A stretch of DNA of 42,250 nucleotides from Bacteriovorax sp. (GTDB taxonomy: Bacteria; Bdellovibrionota; Bacteriovoracia; Bacteriovoracales; Bacteriovoracaceae). Shown piece by piece: positions 1 through 7,547 of the stretch. Every line of letters begins with the position of its first letter. Positions within the stretch are counted from its first letter, which is position 1. The notes beneath the pieces are model-generated. The model was not told the origin of the DNA. It saw only the letters and a program-made list of their open reading frames with translations, and ran no database searches. The position numbers were made by a program, and so were the translations under genes. The stretch lies in contig JAGOVS010000009.1 of assembly GCA_018060625.1 (NCBI GenBank), positions 1-42,250 on the forward strand, written 5' to 3'.

Positions 1-80
1 ACTTTTAGTTAAAAAACTATAAAGTGTATTGCAAAGGACCTAAAATTGATATTCCTTTCATAGGGTTACTACTGCAAAAA

Positions 81-632
81 TTATTTCCAATCTGAAGGAT
101 GATCAAAATCGCCAATATATTCAGATATAAAATGATACGTCACTTGACCAGGTGGTTTCATAAAAACGACTCCACCCAATTGAGTATCATCTCCATCGTT
201 TTCAATTATTTTTAATGCATATCCTCTGGCCTCTAATTCTTTGATCGCACGAAGGCTAGAGGAGTCTAGATCCGCTGTATTGGTATGTATAAGACCTGAC
301 GCTTTAAAAGTTGCAAGAGTTGGGTCAGTATAAATTACTGCGCTTTCGAGACTATTTTCTTTTTTAAATTGTGAAATGAGGTAAGCAGATCCACTTCCAA
401 TAAAGTAGATTTTTGCCCCCGTTTTTTGAATAGACTCACGCATGTTCCAAACTTGATCAATATGGCCTCTGCAACTAATACATCCAAAGTGACGTACAAA
501 AACGAGAACAACTGGATTGTTTTTCCACAAACTCGAAATGAGTATTTCCTCATTTTTTTCGTTTAAAATCTTAAGCCTATTAAGAGTTAAAATGTTAACT
601 TTATGTTGGTGCCCTGTTAATACTTGCCCCAT
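81..632 (-). CDS. Peroxiredoxin-like (AhpC/TSA family) protein
   Basis: This 183-residue protein resembles the thioredoxin-fold AhpC/TSA 'peroxiredoxin-like 2' group. Near residues 43-60 a hydrophobic strand (VVLVFVRHFG) leads into C-I-S-C, placed like the redox cysteine motif of that family. A later Gly- and Gln-rich segment (QLGGVVFMKPPGQVTYHF) matches the C-terminal part of the fold. There is no signal peptide, so it is probably cytoplasmic. The ATG at 632 is preceded by GGAG at good spacing, which supports this start. A role in thiol-based redox or peroxide handling is inferred from the fold; the substrate cannot be read. It stands alone on the minus strand, divergent from the doubtful ORF at 755. 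Confidence 0.75.
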   Translation of the reverse strand: MGQVLTGHQHKVNILTLNRLKILNEKNEEILISSLWKNNPVVLVFVRHFGCISCRGHIDQVWNMRESIQKTGAKIYFIGSGSAYLISQFKKENSLESAVIYTDPTLATFKASGLIHTNTADLDSSSLRAIKELEARGYALKIIENDGDDTQLGGVVFMKPPGQVTYHFISEYIGDFDHPSDWK

Positions 633-754
633 ATCATAGCTCCAACTATCAATTTAATAAAAAATAATATTTTAACATTGTTCATTATTAAACTTCAAAA
701 ATCAATATCCTATATCTTGTATAAATATTCTTATACTATCTCTAGACGTTTAAA

Positions 755-1060
755 TTGGATGGCACACTTATCTTCTATGTAGGCGAAGATTATTGCGAAC
801 TATTTTTTGTTGAAAAGAATAAAACTTTAATTAAATTCAGTGTCACACTTTTCGGCAATTATATAGAGATCGACAAAAATCATAACTTTCGACATGGTAA
901 AGTGTCGGTTGACTCAGAGGAATCTGAAAAAAATTTAGCCTACAAAAAGTCTGACTTAATCCCAACATGCCAAGAAGTACTTTCAGAGGTGCAGAAAAAT
1001 AAAATTGAGCGATTTATTTTATTTATTGAAAATCTCTCTTTGGAATATAAACGGAAATGA
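755..1060 (+). CDS. Doubtful 101-residue ORF, TTG start
   Basis: I do not recognise this ORF with any confidence. It can only start at a TTG, four codons after an in-frame TAG at 743-745, and no Shine-Dalgarno sequence precedes it. The product is acidic and lysine-rich, with alternating hydrophobic strands at residues 4-35 and a helix-like C-terminus. The strand pattern is faintly reminiscent of a LytTR DNA-binding domain, but too weak to assign. The 300 bases that follow look like decayed coding sequence, so this may be the remnant of a longer gene rather than a functional small gene. Confidence 0.3.
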   Translation: MDGTLIFYVGEDYCELFFVEKNKTLIKFSVTLFGNYIEIDKNHNFRHGKVSVDSEESEKNLAYKKSDLIPTCQEVLSEVQKNKIERFILFIENLSLEYKRK

Positions 1061-1332
1061 TCAATCTGTTACAGGCAGAGAAAAGTTACAAATAAGAAAT
1101 CGAGAATTTAAATGCCATTCCTCTTGGTGATGTGACCGATATCAGTATCTATAAACTTTCAAGAGATTGATAATCATGAAGGATTTTGGCCATAGGGAGT
1201 GAGATTGGCCGATCATCATTCCTCCAATTTGTGGGCTAAGTGAGGAGCTCGTTAAGTTAGCTGCGTTCCGTGTCTTTAGTATTAAAGTGATAAATTTTAA
1301 AGGAGAAAGTGGTCCTATAGGTCCCAAGTGCC
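1061..1332 (+). other. Gene-free stretch with possible decayed coding sequence
   Basis: No intact gene is visible between the TGA of the preceding ORF and the SRP RNA promoter. Protein-like stretches appear in different plus-strand frames, broken by stops. One reads LNAIPLGDVTDISIYKLSRD near 1109-1167. Another, from a frame ending in TAA at about 1341-1343, begins after a TGA with DWPIIIPPICGLSEELVKLA. I cannot name a family. Ordinary non-coding AT-rich DNA that happens to look protein-like is the alternative. Confidence 0.3.
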
Positions 1333-1361
1333 TTGACACATAAGCTATGGATTACTACTAT
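1333..1361 (+). promoter_or_regulatory. Sigma70-type promoter of the SRP RNA gene
   Basis: A perfect -35 hexamer TTGACA (1333-1338) is followed after exactly 17 bases by TACTAT (1356-1361), one mismatch from TATAAT. Transcription should begin near 1367-1369, which is where the paired 5' end of the SRP RNA begins. Promoter strength and position agree with the RNA structure, so I regard it as the genuine promoter. Reading through could also serve dnaX downstream. Confidence 0.8.
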
Positions 1362-1365
1362 GCCC

Positions 1366-1468
1366 TCGGTAGTTAGGGAGTGGCAAAGGTATATGCGGCC
1401 AACCCCGCCAGGTCCGGAAGGAAGCAACGGTAACTGTCACTGCTTTGTGCCATTTTCCTAACTGCCGC
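1366..1468 (+). ncRNA. ffs: Signal recognition particle RNA (4.5S type)
   Basis: The conserved SRP domain IV is plain: GCCAGGTCCGGAAGGAAGCA at 1407-1426 includes the GGAA tetraloop and the asymmetric loop that binds Ffh. The ends pair: CGGTAGTTAGG (1367-1377) is complementary to CCTAACTGCCG (1457-1467) with a single G-U pair, closing a hairpin of about 100 nt. This is the short Gram-negative form, without an Alu domain. The RNA works with Ffh and FtsY to deliver nascent membrane proteins. Its position just upstream of dnaX-ybaB-recR is the same as the scr-dnaX-yaaK-recR arrangement known in Bacillus subtilis. Exact ends are estimated from the pairing and the promoter. Confidence 0.93.
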
Positions 1469-1536
1469 TTCAATTCAATTTACTAATTCCATTAAATTCA
1501 TTACCTTTTTAGAATAGAAAAATTCCAAGGATTCTA

Positions 1537-3216
1537 ATGTCGTATCAAGTTTTAGCGAGGAAGTGGCGCCCGAAAAAATTCCAAGAAGTCATCGGCCAAG
1601 GTCATGTCACGCGCGCTCTTCAAAACGCTATTCTCAGCAAAAAAGTTGGGCATGCTTATATGTTGGTGGGAACTCGAGGTGTTGGAAAAACCTCGGTTGC
1701 ACGTATTTTTGCTAAGGCCATTCGGTGTGAAAACTTTTCGGCCGATATGAATGCTTGTGGTGAATGTGCGGCTTGCTTGGATTTTGATACTGAAACTTCC
1801 ATGAACGTGATTGAAATTGATGGAGCTTCTAATAATTCTGTTGATAATATTCGCGAACTCATTAGCAATGTTTATTACCTACCGACTTCGGGAAAATATA
1901 AAGTTTATATAATCGATGAAGTGCACATGCTTTCGACTAACGCTTTCAATGCTCTATTGAAAACATTAGAAGAGCCGCCAGCTCATGTTGTTTTTATTTT
2001 TGCAACAACGGAAGTGCAGAAGCTTCTCGGAACAGTTTTGTCTCGTTGTCAGCGTTTTGATTTTAGAAATGTGAGTGTTCCTGACTTAGTCGCCCACGTG
2101 AAAGAAATATCCAAAGCAGAAGGGATCAAGTTTGAGAATGATGAACTTATTGGGCAACTAGCTCTTCTTGGTAGAGGTTCTGTTCGCGATACTCTTTCTT
2201 TGTTGGATCAAGTTCTAACAACTGCTCAAAATGGATTCATTACTGAAGAAAATCTAACGACGTCCCTAGGTGTTGCTGGACCTTCGAGTTTACGAAGTCT
2301 TTTGACTTTCCTCTATAAAGGGGAAGTCACAGGTCTTTCTAAGATTTACAACAAACTTTTAGAAGAGAATGTTCCTGTTAAAAACATTGCGAGCGCATTG
2401 TTAGACGAGCTTTTTTTAGATTTAAAAACCAAACAAGAATTAAGTGCAGCGGAGCTTATTTGGATCTATGAGACGATGGCAAGAGAGACATCGTGGATAT
2501 TCACATCTATTACACCTGAGAAGGCTTTTGAAGTTTTATTGTATAAAGTAACACTAAGAAGAAGCTTCTTTACGAATAAAATAAAAAAGGAAACAAGCGA
2601 AAACATTGAGGCAATAAGTAATCCCCTCCCCCCTTCGTCTTCATTGAACAAAGAGGAAAAACCGACAGTTGCAAGTATTCTTCAGGCAGAATTAGAACTT
2701 GCAAGGCAAGAGGACTTTACAGACAAAAGCGTTCCCCACCTCCCTCCTCAAAAAACCACAGAGGTGATTTCAATAGCTCCAAAAGAAATGCAAGACCTAA
2801 CATGGGAAGGCTTTTTAACTTATCTCAATTCAAAATCCCCTGCTTCGGCATCAAACCTAGAACAAGGAAACATTACCTCACCTCTGCACTTTGAAAATGG
2901 TGTGTTGAGTGTCGAGCTTGGTTTTGGTTTTTCCGGCATGGTATTCTTTGATTATTTAAGTGATAATGAAGTTCATCAAAAAGTAGTGAATCATCTAGCT
3001 GATTATTTTTCGATAGATAAAAACAATGTACAACTAAAATTAAAAGAAGTTCTCTCTCATGAGACATTTGTTTCAACCGCTGCGATCAAAGAGCAGTTGG
3101 CGGAAATTTCGATGCAAGAAAAAATAGAAACATTTAAGAACAACCCCCTTCTTAAGGAAGCGGAAAAAATGTTTAATGCCAAAGTAGATAAAGTTATTAT
3201 TGATAGTAAAAAATAA
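1537..3216 (+). CDS. dnaX: DNA polymerase III gamma/tau subunit
   Basis: DnaX is the clamp-loader ATPase of the replisome. The 559-residue product begins with the typical family N-terminus (YQVLARKWRPKKF), followed by Walker A GTRGVGKT (45-52), a zinc knuckle (C64, C74, C77, C80), Walker B with DEVH (127-130) and the SRC sensor motif (169-171). The conserved AAA+ and collar domains end near residue 350. The rest is a Ser/Pro/Glu-rich linker and a tau-like C-terminal domain. AAGGA lies a few bases before the ATG. A slippery heptamer at 2583-2589 could also produce a short gamma form. ybaB follows after 12 bases, so the genes are co-transcribed. Confidence 0.97.
   Translation: MSYQVLARKWRPKKFQEVIGQGHVTRALQNAILSKKVGHAYMLVGTRGVGKTSVARIFAKAIRCENFSADMNACGECAACLDFDTETSMNVIEIDGASNNSVDNIRELISNVYYLPTSGKYKVYIIDEVHMLSTNAFNALLKTLEEPPAHVVFIFATTEVQKLLGTVLSRCQRFDFRNVSVPDLVAHVKEISKAEGIKFENDELIGQLALLGRGSVRDTLSLLDQVLTTAQNGFITEENLTTSLGVAGPSSLRSLLTFLYKGEVTGLSKIYNKLLEENVPVKNIASALLDELFLDLKTKQELSAAELIWIYETMARETSWIFTSITPEKAFEVLLYKVTLRRSFFTNKIKKETSENIEAISNPLPPSSSLNKEEKPTVASILQAELELARQEDFTDKSVPHLPPQKTTEVISIAPKEMQDLTWEGFLTYLNSKSPASASNLEQGNITSPLHFENGVLSVELGFGFSGMVFFDYLSDNEVHQKVVNHLADYFSIDKNNVQLKLKEVLSHETFVSTAAIKEQLAEISMQEKIETFKNNPLLKEAEKMFNAKVDKVIIDSKK
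2583..2589 (+). promoter_or_regulatory. Candidate programmed -1 frameshift site in dnaX
   Basis: The heptamer A AAA AAG sits in the correct phase (codons ATA-AAA-AAG, residues 349-351). It is the same slippery heptamer that makes gamma in Escherichia coli dnaX. A -1 shift would add GNKRKH and stop at TGA 2607-2609, giving a protein of about 357 residues that ends just after the conserved clamp-loader domains. I do not see a strong upstream Shine-Dalgarno-like stimulator, and only weak downstream pairing, so efficiency is unknown. Confidence 0.5.
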
Positions 3217-3228
3217 GAAGGAGTGTAA

Positions 3229-3540
3229 ATGAAAGGTTTAAATGGATTGATGAAGCAAGCTCAACAGATGCAGCAAAAAATGGCCACCCTTCAAAAAGAG
3301 CTTGAAACTAGAGAAATTGAAACGTCTTCAGGTGGCGGGATGATTAAAATCAAAATTACAGGGAAACAACAAATTGTTTCAATCTCGATTAATAAAGAAT
3401 GTGTTGATCCAAACGATGTTGCAAGCTTAGAAGATCTTGTTAAAACTGCAGTCAACCAAGCCGTTAAAGAATCACAAGATATGGTTTCAGGAGCGATGTC
3501 GAAGATTACAGGTGGTATTAACATCCCAGGGATGTTCTAA
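3229..3540 (+). CDS. ybaB: YbaB/EbfC nucleoid-associated protein
   Basis: The product is a 103-residue protein of the YbaB/EbfC family, small dimeric DNA-binding proteins. It has the family architecture: an N-terminal helix rich in Gln, Met and Lys (LMKQAQQMQQKMATLQKEL), a central Gly-rich beta sheet (SSGGGMIKIKITGKQQI), and a C-terminal helix with a Gly/Pro-rich tail (GGINIPGMF). A good AAGGAG Shine-Dalgarno lies before the ATG. It sits between dnaX and recR, the usual place for this gene in many bacteria, with only two bases before recR. The family binds DNA and shapes the nucleoid; a specific link to RecR is only suggested by linkage. Confidence 0.93.
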   Translation: MKGLNGLMKQAQQMQQKMATLQKELETREIETSSGGGMIKIKITGKQQIVSISINKECVDPNDVASLEDLVKTAVNQAVKESQDMVSGAMSKITGGINIPGMF

Positions 3541-3542
3541 AA

Positions 3543-4136
3543 ATGGAATTGCCCGAAAAACTTTTAAAGACCGTTAAGCAATTCTCAAGGCTCCCTGGTG
3601 TTGGAGAAAAAACGGCCCTTCGGCAATCCCTTATCATGACTAAGTGGAATAAAGAAGATCTGATGGCCTTTGCTGATGCGATTAAATGTTTATCAGAACT
3701 AAACCATTGCCAAAAATGCGGTATGTTTTGTGATGAGAGGCTCTGTAAAATTTGTCTTAATGAACAACGCTTTCAATCTAAAACGATTTGTGTTGTTGAG
3801 TCAGTGACAGATTGTTTGGCCATCGAAAGAAGTGGAAACTTCAGAGGGAAATTCCATATTCTCTTTGGTGTCTTAAATCCATTACTTGGTATTGGCCCTG
3901 ATGAATTAAAGCTGGATACGCTTATCAATCGCGTATCAGAAGAAGAAGTTGAAGAACTTATTTTAGCAGTGAATCCTTCTGTTGAGGGGGATGCGACATG
4001 TGCTTATATTAAACAAATGTTGCCTGCACATGTAAATGTAGACCGCATCGGATTTGGTATTCCAATGGGAGGGAGTTTGGAATTTGTTGACTCCCTTACG
4101 ATTACTAAGGCCTTGGAGAATCGCAGACACCTATGA
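3543..4136 (+). CDS. recR: Recombination protein RecR
   Basis: RecR works with RecO (and RecF) to load RecA on gapped DNA. The 197-residue length is typical. A helix-hairpin-helix region (FSRLPGVGEKTALR, about 14-27) is followed by a zinc finger (C56, C59, C68, C71), then a Toprim domain starting at VVESVTD (84-90), with the conserved acidic and Gly residues. The C-terminal segment IGFGIPMGGSLEFVD is highly typical of the family. The last codon overlaps the ATG of the roadblock gene (ATGA), so recR and the polarity genes downstream are translationally coupled. Confidence 0.97.
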   Translation: MELPEKLLKTVKQFSRLPGVGEKTALRQSLIMTKWNKEDLMAFADAIKCLSELNHCQKCGMFCDERLCKICLNEQRFQSKTICVVESVTDCLAIERSGNFRGKFHILFGVLNPLLGIGPDELKLDTLINRVSEEEVEELILAVNPSVEGDATCAYIKQMLPAHVNVDRIGFGIPMGGSLEFVDSLTITKALENRRHL

Positions 4137-4657
4137 AAGCAAATAATAATATTCCTAAATATGTTGAAACATTTTTTAAATCTTGTGACATAGATGAGAA
4201 AATTAACCGCTATTCGTTTTTTCTTATTCGTCAGGATGGAGTCGTTCTCTATCACAATAATAATTTGGGGAATTCTCTTTCTCAATCTTCTATTGGGGCC
4301 CTTTTGGGGGGGGTATGGCAAGCGGCACGCGCATTAGCAAGTTATATCCCAAAGGAAACGTCTAAAGAGGGCTATCGTTTAAGTTTTGATACTTCAGAGC
4401 AAGGGGTATATATCGTGCCTATATCTGTTGGGTTAGAGGAATTATACTTAGGACTCATTTATCATGATGAGGTGAATCCAGGCTTTATCAAAAATAAAAT
4501 CAGAGAAATGGCCGCAAGTTTCAGTGAATATTTAGAGGAAGAACTTAAAGAATCGATAGCAAAAAAACAGATGAAGTCCAATGATAAAAATGAATTTTTA
4601 TTTGGCGATATAACCGATTCTGAAATGGATCATCTATTCGCTTTTGCGAAAAGTTAG
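4133..4657 (+). CDS. Roadblock/LC7-domain protein, possible MglA partner
   Basis: This 174-residue protein has the strand-helix-strand layout of the roadblock/LC7 fold. A strand pair (SFFLIRQDGVVLYHN) leads to a helix with small residues (SIGALLGGVWQAARALASYI, about 45-64), then strands carrying VYIVPISVG and LYLGLIYHDE, and a final helix. This is the pattern of MglB, the GTPase-activating partner of MglA in Myxococcus. The last 40 residues are charged and probably disordered. The gene overlaps recR by four bases and ends 21 bases before mglA. Pairing with MglA is inferred from fold and adjacency. It is divergent, so I do not assign the name mglB. Confidence 0.7.
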   Translation: MKANNNIPKYVETFFKSCDIDEKINRYSFFLIRQDGVVLYHNNNLGNSLSQSSIGALLGGVWQAARALASYIPKETSKEGYRLSFDTSEQGVYIVPISVGLEELYLGLIYHDEVNPGFIKNKIREMAASFSEYLEEELKESIAKKQMKSNDKNEFLFGDITDSEMDHLFAFAKS

Positions 4658-4678
4658 AATTTTAAATAAAGGAAGAAT

Positions 4679-5269
4679 ATGTCTTTCGTAAATTATGTAA
4701 CAAAAGAAGTAAATTGCAAGATTGTTTATTACGGACCTGGTCTTGGAGGTAAAACGACCAATATTCAGTATGTGTATCAAAAAACAAGTGGTGACAGTAA
4801 AGGAAATATAATTTCGTTAAATACAGAAAATGAACGTACACTTTTTTTTGATTTTCTTCCACTTGATTTAGGTGAAATTCGCGGATTTAAGACTCGTTTT
4901 CATCTCTACACTGTACCTGGACAAGTTTTTTATGAAGCATCTCGAAAACTTATTCTACGTGGGGTTGATGGGATTATTTTTGTTGCGGATTCTCAAGTTG
5001 AAAGAATGGAATCAAATATTGAATCGCTCAAATCATTAGAGAAAAATTTAATTGACCAAGGCTATGATATTGAAAAAATTCCATTGGTCATGCAGTGGAA
5101 TAAAAGAGATCTTCCCAATATAACTTCCATAAAAGATATGCATGAGGCATTGAATAAACGAAATTTTCCCGAGTTTGAAGCCGTTGCCGTCAAAGGGGCG
5201 GGAGTATTTGATACTCTAAAAATGATTTCCAAGTTAGTTTTAATGAACCTAAAAGGCGGATTAGATTAG
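4679..5269 (+). CDS. mglA: Ras-like polarity GTPase MglA
   Basis: MglA is the small GTPase that sets cell polarity in Myxococcus and is important for predation in Bdellovibrio. The 196-residue protein is canonical: P-loop GPGLGGKTT (19-27), the family signature ERTLFFDFLPLDLG (52-65) over the switch I region, TVPGQ (78-82) for switch II, and NKRDLP (141-146) for guanine recognition. TVPGQ in place of DTAGQ is the normal MglA form. The ATG has AAGGAAG upstream. The gene lies after the roadblock gene in the same operon. It ends directly against the stop of a convergent gene at 5270, with no clear terminator between them. Confidence 0.96.
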   Translation: MSFVNYVTKEVNCKIVYYGPGLGGKTTNIQYVYQKTSGDSKGNIISLNTENERTLFFDFLPLDLGEIRGFKTRFHLYTVPGQVFYEASRKLILRGVDGIIFVADSQVERMESNIESLKSLEKNLIDQGYDIEKIPLVMQWNKRDLPNITSIKDMHEALNKRNFPEFEAVAVKGAGVFDTLKMISKLVLMNLKGGLD

Positions 5270-6460
5270 TTATTTTATGAGGTTTTTATAATGTAAAAAG
5301 ATAAGATGGGCCTTCATTAAAGCTTCTTGATCATAAAAACTCGATCGACTTCCTACGAGATGATGGCCTTCTAAAATACCAAGGTTAAACCCATTGAAGT
5401 AATTTGGAAACTGAGCATTCTCCACATCTACAATGCCGTCATTAGATTTCTGGCTTCTGAAAAAAGCTTTTGTGAGTATCATCCAAATATGGCTTTGATG
5501 CCATTTAGACTCGAAAGCAATAGCTGTATAGAAAGGTTTTTTTGGCAGACTTTTGTGGTACTTCTTAAACCAGCTTTCGCGGTACGAACGAGAAAGGGAT
5601 TTCTGGAGTTCTTTTGCCAAGATATCAATTTTTTTACCCAAGATTCTTCTGGAAACTTCTTCTGGCACTCGGCTGAGAGTGGTGATCATTTTTAAAAGTC
5701 TATTATTAACATGATCACTCCCCATTAAGGGCGTAGCAATAAAAGAAATGCCAAGGATATTGAGTGAAAGGTTCTCTCCTTCTGATTTTAAGAAATGCAA
5801 AGTGTCTATTCCCCCTTTGGAGAAACAAAAGAACCACAATTTTTCTTCGGGGAAGTCCTGAAGGTATTGATGAATTTGCTTTCGAAGTAAAAGGGAATTT
5901 TCTCGCGAGCCCTTTTTTCCATCAACGACAGGTGCAATATGTTTTATATCGTATTTGTCCAACAATACTTCGGCCCCTCTTTGGAAGGCAGGGGTTGAGA
6001 AAATTTCGTTTAAAACACCAGAAACTAGGACGATTGTGATGTTTGCAGGAGGGACTCTAAGGGCCGTTTTATAAGACTGATGTAGATGTGCGTGAGTGAT
6101 TTCTGCATATATGGTTCTAAAAATTTCTGAATCGCTAGCATCCACAGATCTCTTGTTAATGACTCCAGCCAAAATTTCTTGGGCGCGAGAATGATTAAGA
6201 TTCTTATTCTCGAGTTGTCGAATATCAAAATATGACTTTAAGACAAAAAATGCTGAACGACTCAACCAAACACTGGAATTGGTAAAAGTAATAAGCGATT
6301 TTAAAAAATCTTTTTTAGTTCGTGAGGATTTAATCTTTTGAATATTAAAGACAAGTTCTTCTAATGAAGTTGCTCTGGCGTAAGTGAGTACGTCTTTGCT
6401 CTTTTTTATTCTAGAGCGGTATTGTGAGAACGATTCTGAGAAAGCATTTATAGCATTCAT
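5270..6460 (-). CDS. Lipase-like alpha/beta hydrolase
   Basis: This 396-residue protein has no signal peptide. Residues 1-135 are helical and unassigned. From about 140 an alpha/beta hydrolase core is visible: strand ITIVLVSGVLNE with a possible oxyanion turn, the nucleophile elbow FCFSKGG (Ser214), a candidate Asp in NDGIVDVE, and a candidate catalytic His in LEGHHLVGSRSS near the C-terminus. The elbow is G-x-S-x-G-like with Phe-Ser-Lys-Gly-Gly. The substrate is unknown; an esterase or lipase role is inferred. The stop abuts the mglA stop, so the two transcripts converge. No good Shine-Dalgarno is visible before the ATG at 6460. Confidence 0.6.
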   Translation of the reverse strand: MNAINAFSESFSQYRSRIKKSKDVLTYARATSLEELVFNIQKIKSSRTKKDFLKSLITFTNSSVWLSRSAFFVLKSYFDIRQLENKNLNHSRAQEILAGVINKRSVDASDSEIFRTIYAEITHAHLHQSYKTALRVPPANITIVLVSGVLNEIFSTPAFQRGAEVLLDKYDIKHIAPVVDGKKGSRENSLLLRKQIHQYLQDFPEEKLWFFCFSKGGIDTLHFLKSEGENLSLNILGISFIATPLMGSDHVNNRLLKMITTLSRVPEEVSRRILGKKIDILAKELQKSLSRSYRESWFKKYHKSLPKKPFYTAIAFESKWHQSHIWMILTKAFFRSQKSNDGIVDVENAQFPNYFNGFNLGILEGHHLVGSRSSFYDQEALMKAHLIFLHYKNLIK

Positions 6461-6701
6461 TTTTTATAAAAACTTAAGCAATCTCTTTATTCGCGGTGCC
6501 ATCGAGTTTTTTCCCTAAAGAAAACGTTACCTAATAAATGACCACAAAGGCAACAAAGAAGAAGAAAATCATTAATGCGCTGGGTGTATTTAATGAAATA
6601 TTATTGAGCATTATTGTAGACTTGGCCATTTAATTTGAGTGTGATTCGTCGTAAAATCCGAAGTGATATATATGAAAGATTAATATAATAGAGAGGACAA
6701 A

Positions 6702-7547
6702 ATGAGTGCAATAAAAATAGGGGTCATTGGTGGAAGTGGTGTTTATAAAATTGAGGGAATTGAGGTCGTAAAAGAGCATAAAGTACTCACTCCTTTTGGG
6801 AGTCCGAGTTCAGAGATCATTGAAGCAAGGTTAAATGGAGTATCGTTTTATTTTCTTCCACGTCATGGGAAGCATCACAGTTTAACTCCTAGTGAGATTA
6901 ATTATAGGGCCAATATTTTTGCCTTGAAAGAATTAGGGGTGGAATATCTTATTTCTGTTTCTGCGGTTGGTTCTTTGAAAGAAGAGTTTCCTCCAACGAC
7001 ATTTGTGATTGTTGATCAGTTTATTGATTGGACCAAAGGACTTCGAGAAAGAACTTTTTTTAACAATGGTTTTGTTGGACATGTCTCTGTGGCTGAACCA
7101 GTTGAGAAGCAATTAAGAGATATGTTAGTGGAAGTCTGTAAAGAAGAAAAAATTAAGTATGGTGTTGGAGGGTCTTACATTTGTATTGAGGGTCCACAGT
7201 TTTCAACAAAAGCAGAGTCAAATATATACCGTAGTTTCGGGGCAAGTGTCATAGGAATGACGAATGTTCCAGAGGCTTATTTGGCAAAAGAGGCAGGTAT
7301 GGCCTTTGCCACTATTGCAATGGTTACGGATTATGATTGTTGGAAAGAAGAACATTGCACACTTGAAGAAATTATGAAAGTGATGGCGATAAATAACAAA
7401 CAGGCCCATGCTGTACTTAAGAATTTAATTCCTAAGATTAATGCATTTCCATTCACCTTTAAGAAAGAAAATACATTTGCGATATTATCAAAACCTGAAA
7501 GAATGATTCCAGAGCAGGCGCATATTCTTGAAGTGTTGTTACGATAA
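6702..7547 (+). CDS. mtnP: S-methyl-5'-thioadenosine phosphorylase
   Basis: This enzyme cleaves methylthioadenosine, the by-product of polyamine synthesis, with phosphate, giving adenine and methylthioribose-1-phosphate. The 281-residue protein starts with IGVIGGSGVY and carries PRHGKHHS, VSAVGSL, IEGPQFSTKAES, MTNVPEAYLAKEAG and TDYDCW. TDYDCW with the MTNVPEA motif favours an MTAP-type enzyme over a plain purine nucleoside phosphorylase, although related inosine- or guanosine-active enzymes exist. AGAGAGGA precedes the ATG. Its stop overlaps the rsmH start (TAATG), so it is translationally linked to the cell-division operon and takes the place usually held by mraZ. Confidence 0.92.
   Translation: MSAIKIGVIGGSGVYKIEGIEVVKEHKVLTPFGSPSSEIIEARLNGVSFYFLPRHGKHHSLTPSEINYRANIFALKELGVEYLISVSAVGSLKEEFPPTTFVIVDQFIDWTKGLRERTFFNNGFVGHVSVAEPVEKQLRDMLVEVCKEEKIKYGVGGSYICIEGPQFSTKAESNIYRSFGASVIGMTNVPEAYLAKEAGMAFATIAMVTDYDCWKEEHCTLEEIMKVMAINNKQAHAVLKNLIPKINAFPFTFKKENTFAILSKPERMIPEQAHILEVLLR

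Noticed and set aside
2613..2650. Run of C residues in dnaX resembling the outer arm of the palindromic repeats
   Set aside because: It is a coding stretch for the Pro/Ser linker, with no complementary return arm.
5201..5217. Small inverted repeat GAGTAT/ATACTC near the end of mglA
   Set aside because: Six base pairs in a coding region with no T-run; not a credible terminator for either converging gene.
6531..6633. Overlapping tiny ORFs on both strands (31 and 32 codons) before mtnP, the minus one with a hydrophobic tail
   Set aside because: No Shine-Dalgarno is present for either, and the two occupy the same bases in opposite directions. The hydrophobic tail may come from the AAG-rich plus strand. 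Not supported as a gene.
6684..6689. Perfect TATAAT before mtnP
   Set aside because: It lies only 12 bases before the ATG, its expected start would remove the ribosome site, and no -35 matches. I see no convincing promoter for the dcw operon.
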